From Glycomyces tenuis DSM 44171 (GTDB lineage Bacteria; Actinomycetota; Actinomycetes; Mycobacteriales; Micromonosporaceae): a stretch of DNA of 64,000 nucleotides. The notes beneath the pieces are model-generated. The model saw only the letters and a list, made by a program, of their open reading frames with translations, was not told where the DNA came from and made no database searches. Within the stretch, counting starts at the first letter, position 1, and every line of letters starts with the position of its first letter. The position numbers and the translations under genes were made by a program. Positions 1 to 6,690 of the stretch are shown one piece after another. Location of the stretch: assembly GCF_000427885.1 (NCBI RefSeq), contig NZ_ATYW01000009.1, positions 60,580 through 124,579 of the forward strand. Direction: 5' to 3'.

Positions 1-441
1 GTGTCCCTCGGCCGCCAGGAGGGCCGCGAACGAGGCGATCCAGGTTTCGAAGGCCTTCGCGCACGCCTCGCGGAGGCGGTCGTCATCCGCCCCCATCTCC
101 AAGGTGACCACCGATACCGGGCAGCCCAGCCGGAAGTCGCTTCGCGTGAGGATCTCGCACAGCACGTCGACGACCCGGGAGAGGACCTCCCGTGGTGTCG
201 CCGGGCCCGGTTCCGTCCGGTCGATGAGGGTCTGGAACCGGGAGGCCGCGAGCGCGATCGCCGCTTCCCCCATGGCGCGCTTGCCCTCGGGGAAGTGGAA
301 GTACAGGGAGCCTTTCGGGGCCCGGGCGTGCGCCGTCACCGTGTTCAGCCCGGTGCCGGCGTAGCCGCTTGCCTGGATGAGCTCCAGCATCGACTCCACG
401 AGTCGCTCCCGGGTCCGGGCGCCTTTTGAGGTGTCAGTCAT
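1..441 (-). CDS. TetR-family repressor, LmrA/YxaF type (3' end outside window)
   Basis: The minus strand from an ATG at 441 reads openly to the window edge (147 codons), so the C-terminus is missing. The N-terminus is a TetR helix-turn-helix: TRERLVESMLELIQASGYAG is followed by TVTAHARAPKGSLYFHFPEGK. The GSLYFHFP-GK recognition-helix sequence is typical of the LmrA/YxaF subgroup. The segment RLGCPVSVVTLEM matches the start of the ligand domain of that subgroup, which usually controls a neighbouring transporter or oxidoreductase by ligand-released repression. The target gene is not visible and may lie left of the window. An LmrA-type operator sits 11 bases upstream of the start, so autoregulation is likely. 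The TetR assignment is secure; the ligand is unknown. Confidence 0.85.
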   Translation of the reverse strand, partial: MTDTSKGARTRERLVESMLELIQASGYAGTGLNTVTAHARAPKGSLYFHFPEGKRAMGEAAIALAASRFQTLIDRTEPGPATPREVLSRVVDVLCEILTRSDFRLGCPVSVVTLEMGADDDRLREACAKAFETWIASFAALLAAEGH

Positions 442-451
442 GATGAGATAA

Positions 452-469
452 TAGACCAGTCTACATATT
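452..469. promoter_or_regulatory. Candidate LmrA/YxaF-type operator
   Basis: TAGACCAGTCTA (452-463) is an inverted repeat with 5-base arms. Read on the minus strand the site is AATATGTAGACTGGTCTA. This agrees at 17 of 18 positions with the LmrA/YxaF box described in Bacillus subtilis, as I remember it (AWTATAtagaNYGgTCTA). It lies just upstream of the repressor start at 441, where bound repressor would block that gene's own promoter. Confidence 0.65.
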
Positions 470-570
470 TTTTGCATCGGGGGTCCGGGGCGAAGGACCG
501 AGCCGAATCGCGAGCTCCGCGGCACGGGACTTCCCTTCCATCCCACGGGGTGTGCGGGTGCACCGACGAG

Positions 571-620
571 CGGGGCGGGCGCCGCCCACCGGTGACATCC
601 GGTGGGCGGCGCCCGCCCCG
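571..620. terminator. Perfect 22-bp hairpin, probable terminator
   Basis: Arms 571-592 and 599-620 are exact reverse complements of 22 bases, separated by a 6-base loop (tgacat). The hairpin lies in the 270-base gap downstream of the tautomerase gene and upstream of the repressor. There is no T-tract on either side, as is common in actinomycetes. It most likely terminates the minus-strand tautomerase transcript and shields the repressor promoter. Confidence 0.55.
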
Positions 621-711
621 CAAGGCGTGGCCGGCTCGGAGGGCCGCCCGATCCTCGGCGAGGGGGCGGGGAGGGTATGGAGCCGCTCGCCGGCGCCCCT
701 TGCTCAAGGGG

Positions 712-1140
712 TCAATCGGCCCGGCTCTCGCCCGCGGCGTTGAGTTGGTCCACCGCCGCGACGATCTCAGGAGTGTCGCATTGCAGACCGGACCTCCAGC
801 CGACGTTCTGGAGCGGGTACTCGTTGATGAGGATCAGGGTCTCCTCGGTGTTCGCCAGCTCGGCATAGCCGCTCGCGATCGCCGCCGTGATCTGCTCGAC
901 GAGCTTGCGCTTCGCGTCGAGGTCGTGGAACTCGGGCGCCTCGATCGAGCAGACCGGCCGGACCGGTTCGGCCCCCACCTGGCCGTCGACGGCGATGTTC
1001 TCGGCCGGATGCTCCCGCAGCCATCCCCGGTGGTCGGGGAACCGGTACGTCTCGTGCATCGCGCGAGTGACCTCTGCGAGGACCTGCCGCTTGGCTTCGG
1101 GCGCCGCCCCCTCGGGGACGTCGATCGTGAACACGGGCAT
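712..1140 (-). CDS. Tautomerase-superfamily protein
   Basis: The 142-residue protein begins Met-Pro (MPVFTIDVPEG). Removal of Met would leave the N-terminal proline that is the catalytic base in tautomerases. The length and two consecutive beta-alpha-beta halves (about residues 1-60 and 60-130; the second begins near VRPVCSIEAPE) match the fused members of the superfamily, such as cis-CaaD or malonate semialdehyde decarboxylase, more than the 60-residue 4-oxalocrotonate tautomerases. The substrate cannot be read from sequence. ATG at 1140 is required to place the proline. The gene follows the sigma factor gene on the same strand with a 100-base gap, so it could be read from its own promoter or with the sigma gene. 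Confidence 0.75.
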   Translation of the reverse strand: MPVFTIDVPEGAAPEAKRQVLAEVTRAMHETYRFPDHRGWLREHPAENIAVDGQVGAEPVRPVCSIEAPEFHDLDAKRKLVEQITAAIASGYAELANTEETLILINEYPLQNVGWRSGLQCDTPEIVAAVDQLNAAGESRAD

Positions 1141-1240
1141 GGGTTGTGCTCCTTCTTGTCTGGATGGATCGTCTGGACGGATGTGGCGGATCGCCGCTCG
1201 GCCGCAGGTGGCGAACGCGAGGCCGCGCGGCGGGAACTGG

Positions 1241-2263
1241 TCACATGGCGACCTCCTGCGCGTGGGGCTCGGGAGGGAGCGGGTCCGGCAGATCGAAACC
1301 CGCCAGGATGCGGCGTTCGCGGAATACGACGATCCCGCTGAGGGCGGCCCCGGCGGCGTCGAGCACGTGGAGGCTTTCCGGCCGCCACTCACCGGTCTCG
1401 CCCTGCGCGTAGAGGACGACCGCGGGCTGAGTGTTGGCGGCCGTCGCCACCGCCCGCCAGCGCCGTTCCCCGATTCGGGCGCCGAGGAACGCGCCGACGT
1501 CGGCGCGGCCGCGGAACCAGGAGGGGTTCGGCGGCATCTCCAGCGTCACGTCCTCATGGAGGAGCGAGACCAGGCCGTCGACGTCGGAGGACACGAACGC
1601 CCGCGCGTACGCCTCCAGCCGCTCCAGCTCACGCTGCTCCTCGGGCTCCCGAATCCGCTCCGCGGCGGGTGCCGCCTCGCTCAGGCGGCGCCGAGCGCGC
1701 TGCAGGTGGTTGTTGACCGAGGGCACGGTGAGGTCGAGCATCCCGGCCACGTCGGCGGCCGGGAACATCAGCACGTCACGGAGCACGAGCACCGCCCGCT
1801 GCACCGCCGAGAGGTGTTGCAGCGCCGCCACGAACGCGAGCCGCATACCGGAGCGAGCGGCCGCCTGCGACGCCGGGTCGGCCCGATCGTCGTCGAGCGC
1901 GCGACCCGGCAGCGGCTCGATCCACAGCGTCCCCGGCGCTTCGTCGCCGAGCCGACCGGTGTCGACCGGCGCGGACAGGTCCGAGGGGAGCGGGCGCCGG
2001 GCCGCGGCCCCGCGGGCGTCGAGGCTGACGTTGGTGGCGATCTTGTAGAGCCAGGTGCGCATCGAGCTCCGCCCTTCCCATCGATCACGGAACCGGAAGG
2101 CCCGGAGCAGGGTCTCCTGCACCGCGTCCTCGGCGTCCTCGGCCGAGCCGAGCAGGCGATAGCAGTGCGCCAGCAACTCGGTCCGGTACCGGGCGGCCGG
2201 CTCGTCGAGCTCCCTCGGGCCGGCCGCGGGCCCGTCGGATATGCGGGCGATCTCTTCGGTCAT
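1241..2263 (-). CDS. ECF sigma factor with SnoaL-like C-terminal domain (SigG/SigX5 type)
   Basis: This 340-residue protein has sigma-70 region 2 at about residues 25-95 (YRLLGSAEDAEDAVQETLLR, then SSMRTWLYKIATN) and region 4 at about 135-195 (FVAALQHLSAVQRAVLVLRD, then VPSVNNHLQRARRRL). Residues about 210-330 form a SnoaL/NTF2-like domain (EAYARAFVSSDVDGLVSLLHEDV). Such sigma factors, for example the Mycobacterium SigG group, usually lack a classical anti-sigma factor and are thought to be modulated by the C-terminal domain. No anti-sigma gene is adjacent. The ATG at 2263 is chosen because homology begins soon after it; the open frame extends upstream without similarity. Promoter targets are unknown. 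It diverges from the GNAT gene at 2348 across an 84-base gap. Confidence 0.85.
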   Translation of the reverse strand: MTEEIARISDGPAAGPRELDEPAARYRTELLAHCYRLLGSAEDAEDAVQETLLRAFRFRDRWEGRSSMRTWLYKIATNVSLDARGAAARRPLPSDLSAPVDTGRLGDEAPGTLWIEPLPGRALDDDRADPASQAAARSGMRLAFVAALQHLSAVQRAVLVLRDVLMFPAADVAGMLDLTVPSVNNHLQRARRRLSEAAPAAERIREPEEQRELERLEAYARAFVSSDVDGLVSLLHEDVTLEMPPNPSWFRGRADVGAFLGARIGERRWRAVATAANTQPAVVLYAQGETGEWRPESLHVLDAAGAALSGIVVFRERRILAGFDLPDPLPPEPHAQEVAM

Positions 2264-2347
2264 ACATGGGTAGACCGTTCTCGGCCCGGATTCTGCTCGC
2301 TCGCGACCGATCCGTACCGCGACCGGGGCGGGTCTATCGTGGGGCTC

Positions 2348-3151
2348 ATGAACGATCGCATCACCGCCGACGGTGCGGCCTGGCCGCGGTTCGAGGCGGC
2401 CGTGGAGGACTTCTGGTCGCTCGGCGGGGAGGTGAGCGCCCACGACGGCTATGAGCTCGTGCGCCACCGGGCCGCACCGGACCATCCACTGGGCAACTTC
2501 TGCCGCGGGCTCCGCACCGCGGCCGCGGCGGAGAGCATCCGCGCCCACGGCGACGACGCGGCGGCGCCGCTGCCGCCGCGTGTGATCATCGACACCGAGG
2601 CCCCGCCCGCGGTCGAAGCGGTCCTCGCCTTGAACGACTGGGCGCTCGAGCGGCTCCTGGTCCTCGAACTGGCCGCCGATGTGCCCGTTCCCGAGCCGCA
2701 CGGCCTCCAGGTGCGGCATGCCGACGGCGAGGAGGACTGGCGCGAGATCGAGCGGCTGTTCCGCATCGACCACCTGGAGGAGGACGCCCGCCACGGCTCG
2801 CCGCCGCGTCCGCCCGAGCTGACGCGCTCGGCGGTCGCGCTGCGGCGCGCGCTCGGACCGCAGGTGCGCTACCTGCTCGCGGAAGGGGACCGCAGTGTCG
2901 TGGCGACGATCGCGGTGTGGGTCGGCGGCGAGGGCATCGGGCTGATCGAGGACGTCTTCGTCCACCCCCGGGAGCGGGGCTCGGGGGTCGCCACGCAGAT
3001 GCTTCGCCGCGCCGTCGCCCACGCCCGGGGCCGCGGCGCCGGCTCGGTCCTGATCGGAGCGGAGATCGACGACACCCCGAAGCACCTGTACCACCGGTTC
3101 GGCTTCCGCCCGGTCGGCGTGCAGCACAGCTACCACAGGCCCACGCCCTGA
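2348..3151 (+). CDS. GNAT-family acetyltransferase
   Basis: The protein has 267 residues. The GNAT core is in the C-terminal half, about residues 120-265: VRHADGEEDWREIERLF, then VFVHPRERGSGVATQML, which is the acetyl-CoA pyrophosphate loop (R-x-x-G-x-G/A form), then LYHRFGFRPVG near the end. The first 110 residues (FEAAVEDFWSLGGEVSAHDGYE) are a separate N-terminal segment also found in other standalone actinobacterial acetyltransferases. The acceptor substrate is unknown. The open frame extends far upstream; the ATG at 2348 is chosen because the protein-like sequence starts there. Confidence 0.7.
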   Translation: MNDRITADGAAWPRFEAAVEDFWSLGGEVSAHDGYELVRHRAAPDHPLGNFCRGLRTAAAAESIRAHGDDAAAPLPPRVIIDTEAPPAVEAVLALNDWALERLLVLELAADVPVPEPHGLQVRHADGEEDWREIERLFRIDHLEEDARHGSPPRPPELTRSAVALRRALGPQVRYLLAEGDRSVVATIAVWVGGEGIGLIEDVFVHPRERGSGVATQMLRRAVAHARGRGAGSVLIGAEIDDTPKHLYHRFGFRPVGVQHSYHRPTP

Positions 3152-3269
3152 CCCGCCCGAGAGCCGGTGTCACCGGCCGAGACCGCCTGCGGCCGCAGGC
3201 GCCGGCGGCACTCCCTACAATCGACCGGGTCGTGATCACGCCGTCCGCATCGTTCCTGGAGGTATCCGA

Positions 3270-4964
3270 ATGCGCTGGTCCCAGCTGTACACGCCGACAC
3301 TCCGCGAGGACCCCGCGGAGGCGGAGGCGGCCAGCCACAGGCTGCTGGTCCGCGCCGGGTTCATCCGCCAGCTCGCCGCCGGCCACTACACCCTGCTTCC
3401 CATGGCGATGCGGGTGCGCGAGAACGTGGTCCGGATCATCCGCGAAGAGATGCAGCGGATCGGGGGCCAGGAGTTCCTCCTGCCGACGATGCACCCCGCC
3501 GAGATCTGGAAGCGCTCGGGCCGCTACGACTCGGTCGACGTCATGTTCAAGCTGACCGACCGCAAGGGCAACGAGCAGGTCCTCGGCCTCACCCACGAAG
3601 AGGTCTTCGCGACCCTGGGCGCCGAGCTGCGCTCCTACCGGCGGCTCCCGCAGATCTGGTACCAGTTCCAGACCAAGTTCCGCGACGAGGCCCGCCCGAA
3701 GGCGGGGCTGCTGCGCGTCCGCGAGTTCACCATGAAGGACTCCTACTCCTTCGACCTGGACGAGGCGGGCCTGGACGCCTCCTTCGAGGCCCACCGGGCC
3801 GCCTACGAACGCGTCTTCGCCCGCCTGGGCCTCCCGGCGATCGCGGTGAACGCCTCCTCAGGCGCGATGGGCGGGTCGGCCTCGACCGAGTTCATGTGCC
3901 CCTCCGAGGCCGGCGAGGACTTCGTCGTCCGCTGCCCGGCGTGCGGCTACGCGGCGAATGTCGAGAAGGCGGGCTCCCGGCTCGATCCCGTCCACGACCC
4001 GGACTCGACCGAGCTCGCGCCGTTCGACACCCCCGGGGTGCGGACCATCGACGACCTCGCGCGGGTCCACGGTGTGGCCGCCGACCGCCAGGTCAAGACC
4101 CTCGTCTACGTCCTCGACGGCCGGCTCACGCTCGTGCTGCTGCGCGGCGACCACGCCCTGGTCGAGCAGAAGCTCGCCGACGCCACCGGCGCGGCCCGGA
4201 TCCGTCCCGCGCACGACGAGGAGATCGCCGAGGCGCTCGGCGCCCGACCGGGCAGCCTCGGCGGCGTCGGCGTCACCGGGCTGCCCGTGATCGCCGACGC
4301 CGCGCTCCGCGGCCGCCGCGGCATGGTCACCGGCGCCAACCGCGACGAGGTGCACCTGCGCGGCGTCGACGTCGAGCGCGACATCGCGCCCGGCCGGTGG
4401 GCCGATCTTCGGGAAGTCGCCGCGGGCGAGCCCTGCGGGGACTGCGGGAGCGCGCTCGAGGTCGTGAAGTGCATCGAGGTCGGCCACATCTTCAAGCTCG
4501 GCCGCAGGTACGCCGAGGCGTTCGGCGTGACCGTGCTCGACGCCGAAGGGCGGGCGGCGACACCGATCATGGGCTCCTACGGCATCGGCGTGGAGCGGGC
4601 GATCGCCGCGATCGTCGAGACCCACCACGACGAGTCGGGGATCGTCTGGCCCGCCGCGGTCGCCCCGTTCCAGGTCGACATCGCCGCCCTGGGGGACGAT
4701 CCCGAGGTCGTCGAAGCGGCCGACCGTCTCTACCGCGAACTGGCCGAGGGGGGCGTCTCGGTCCTCCTCGACGACCGCGACGAGCGGCCCGGCATCAAGT
4801 TCAAGGACGCCGAGCTGTGCGGCATCCCGCTGCGGGTCACCGTCAGCAGGCGGGGCCTGGGCGAGGGCACCGTGGAGGTCACCGAGCGGTCCACCGGCGC
4901 GACCGAGCGCCTCGCGCCGGGCCGGGTGAAGGGACACGTCGCGGCGAGCCTGAGCGGCTCGTAG
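3270..4964 (+). CDS. proS: Prolyl-tRNA synthetase (bacterial type, with editing domain)
   Basis: ProS charges tRNA-Pro with proline in the cytoplasm. The 564-residue length is standard for the bacterial-type enzyme. Class II motif 1 is near TMHPAEIWKRSGR, motif 2 is FRDEARPKAGLLRVREF, and motif 3 is GSYGIGVERAI close to residue 435. The INS editing domain, which removes misloaded alanine, occupies about residues 225-395. The C-terminal anticodon-binding domain includes LLDDRDERPGIKFKDAEL. The ATG follows GGAGG at a suitable distance (ctggaggtatccgaatg). It stands alone as a single transcription unit. Confidence 0.97.
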   Translation: MRWSQLYTPTLREDPAEAEAASHRLLVRAGFIRQLAAGHYTLLPMAMRVRENVVRIIREEMQRIGGQEFLLPTMHPAEIWKRSGRYDSVDVMFKLTDRKGNEQVLGLTHEEVFATLGAELRSYRRLPQIWYQFQTKFRDEARPKAGLLRVREFTMKDSYSFDLDEAGLDASFEAHRAAYERVFARLGLPAIAVNASSGAMGGSASTEFMCPSEAGEDFVVRCPACGYAANVEKAGSRLDPVHDPDSTELAPFDTPGVRTIDDLARVHGVAADRQVKTLVYVLDGRLTLVLLRGDHALVEQKLADATGAARIRPAHDEEIAEALGARPGSLGGVGVTGLPVIADAALRGRRGMVTGANRDEVHLRGVDVERDIAPGRWADLREVAAGEPCGDCGSALEVVKCIEVGHIFKLGRRYAEAFGVTVLDAEGRAATPIMGSYGIGVERAIAAIVETHHDESGIVWPAAVAPFQVDIAALGDDPEVVEAADRLYRELAEGGVSVLLDDRDERPGIKFKDAELCGIPLRVTVSRRGLGEGTVEVTERSTGATERLAPGRVKGHVAASLSGS

Positions 4965-5177
4965 TCCTGCGCGGCCCGGGCGTCCGCCGCCTCGCGGAGA
5001 CGGCCACGGCGCGGACCGCCCATATCGGATATGTCTTCGTCGCCGGGTGAACAAGCATGCTCCGGTCGCTGAATTGGCGCGGAAATGTCGATCAGCGCAT
5101 TTCGATGGAATGGCCTTATAGGTACGCTCCAATTGATTGCAAGTCGCTTTCGAACTCCCCCGAGATCGGAGAGATCC

Positions 5178-5729
5178 ATGCTCACCCGACTGACACAGGG
5201 CCTGATCGGTTCGGCGATCATCGTGTCCATTGCGCACTTCGGCGCCGCCCCCGCGGCCGCCGAGGACCCCGTCCCTTCGCCCGAGACGGCGGCGTCGGCC
5301 TCCCACTGGTCGCAGGGCACCAGCACGCTGACGCTGGAGAACACCACCCTGGCCACCTTCGAGTTCGAGGGCGTCCGCCACTTCCCGCTCTTCGCCGACA
5401 AGACCGTCGACGGAGCCACCACCTACGCGTTCGACGTGGTCGGCGACCCGGGCGACGGCACCACCGAGCTGTTCGGCGGCATCTCCTTCTACCGCGACGG
5501 CGGTTGCGCCATCGTCTCCGACCTGGTGATCGACCCGGCCGGCGACACGGTCACCGGCCGGGTGAACTTCGGCGAGCCCGTCGCGCTGTTCGTGCTCGGC
5601 GGCGGCACCGATGAGGGCACGGCCTGGCACTTCACCGCCGACGGCGCCGCCGCATTCAACGAGGAGCTGGGGATCACCTCGTTGCGGCCCGGCCGCATCC
5701 TCGGATACGACGCGACCGCGATCGACTGA
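5178..5729 (+). CDS. Secreted protein of unknown function
   Basis: The 183-residue product starts with a Sec signal peptide (MLTRLTQGLIGSAIIVSIAH, cleavage probably after APAAA near residue 28). The mature part is acidic and predicted to be beta-rich (STLTLENTTLATFEFEGVRH; SFYRDGGCAIVSDLVIDPAG). It has one Cys and no lipobox or membrane anchor, so it is probably released or loosely wall-associated. The pattern weakly recalls HtaA-like secreted domains, but this is not firm. The ATG at 5178 follows a purine-rich Shine-Dalgarno (gatcggagag) and begins the signal peptide; the longer upstream frame is not used. The unusually AT-rich stretch at about 5050-5160 probably holds its promoter. Confidence 0.7.
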   Translation: MLTRLTQGLIGSAIIVSIAHFGAAPAAAEDPVPSPETAASASHWSQGTSTLTLENTTLATFEFEGVRHFPLFADKTVDGATTYAFDVVGDPGDGTTELFGGISFYRDGGCAIVSDLVIDPAGDTVTGRVNFGEPVALFVLGGGTDEGTAWHFTADGAAAFNEELGITSLRPGRILGYDATAID

Positions 5730-5746
5730 CCGGAACAACGATTCAC

Positions 5747-5794
5747 GGCCTCGGGCCCCGGCGAAACCCAATCGACTCGCCGGAGCCCGAGGCC
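5747..5794 (+). terminator. Two-part hairpin terminator
   Basis: GGCCTCGGGC (5747-5756) pairs with GCCCGAGGCC (5785-5794), and inside it CGGCGA (5759-5764) pairs with TCGCCG (5777-5782). A T-rich tail (tttcatttc) follows on the plus strand. It ends the secreted-protein gene and separates it from the convergent Pst-locus operon. Confidence 0.8.
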
Positions 5795-5830
5795 TTTCAT
5801 TTCGCGCGGATGGAATCGCGCAGAGCATGG

Positions 5831-6682
5831 TCACAGCAGATTCGGAAACAGACGCATGGCGGCCTCATAGACATTCCACAGGACCGCCGCCATGACCGGG
5901 AATCCCATGATCCAGGTTTCACGGCGACCCAGTCGATGCTTCGTCCACAAGAGTCCCACGAGCGCGACGGCGAGCGCCTGGAGCCACAGCACCAGCTCGA
6001 ACCATCCGCCGCTGTCCTCCGCCATGGCGATCTCGTCGGAGGTGACCGGTTCGACGGCGATCGCCTCGGTCACCGCCCCCGCGGCGAGGGTCCGGTCGGT
6101 GAGCGTCGCGTCGACGTAGATCGTCTCGGTCGGCCTGAACGGGTCCCCGACGGCGGTGACCAGCACCAGCCAGGTCCCGCCCGGTTCGCGAGCGGCGATC
6201 GGGTCGCCGTCGCGGCGGACCCGGTCGACCCGGAACACGAATTCGCCGTCGGGCGTGACGACTTCGATCTCGTCGCCGGGGTCGAGCCGGTCCAGGTCGG
6301 CGAACGGGGCGCCGAAGGCGGCATGGCGGCCGTAGATCACCGACAGGCCGGTCTGCCCCGGCAGCACCGAGTCGCGGCGGTGCCCGAGGCCGGCCGTCAG
6401 GTCCTCGGCGGTCGTGCCCTGCACCACGACCTGGTGCTCCAGGCCGATGGCGGGGATGTCCACCGACGCGATCGGCGTTCCGGGCGGGATGGACTCCAGC
6501 ACTTCGCCGGGGTCGGCGATCTCGGCGTCCATCTCGTCGCGCAGGACCTGCTGTTCGCGGTCGGCCTGCACCGGGGACAGGGCGACCGCGAACAGCACCA
6601 GGCCGAGCGCGCCGACCGCGACACGGGCCAGCGCCGGGGCGACGGCCCGGGCGACGCCCCTGACGGATGAGGGTCGTCTCAT
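5831..6682 (-). CDS. Sortase-fold membrane protein lacking the catalytic cysteine
   Basis: The 283-residue protein has one membrane segment near the N-terminus (about residues 15-35), an extracellular sortase-like domain (about 60-210) and two more membrane segments at the C-terminus (FELVLWLQALAVALVGLLW and MGFPVMAAVLWNVYEAAM). Sortase hallmarks are present: SIPPGTPIASVDIPAIGLEH, and GRHAAFGAPFADLDRLDPGD with the catalytic-type His. Where active sortases read V-T-C, however, this protein reads WLVLVTAVGDPF, so Cys is replaced by Ala. It is therefore probably not a transpeptidase. A GTG at 6694 overlapping the upstream stop (GTGA) is an alternative start; the ATG at 6682 has the better-placed AGGGG. 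It is the last gene of the Pst operon and presumably acts on, or scaffolds, the two anchored proteins encoded just upstream. Confidence 0.65.
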   Translation of the reverse strand: MRRPSSVRGVARAVAPALARVAVGALGLVLFAVALSPVQADREQQVLRDEMDAEIADPGEVLESIPPGTPIASVDIPAIGLEHQVVVQGTTAEDLTAGLGHRRDSVLPGQTGLSVIYGRHAAFGAPFADLDRLDPGDEIEVVTPDGEFVFRVDRVRRDGDPIAAREPGGTWLVLVTAVGDPFRPTETIYVDATLTDRTLAAGAVTEAIAVEPVTSDEIAMAEDSGGWFELVLWLQALAVALVGLLWTKHRLGRRETWIMGFPVMAAVLWNVYEAAMRLFPNLL

Positions 6683-6690
6683 CGCGCCCC

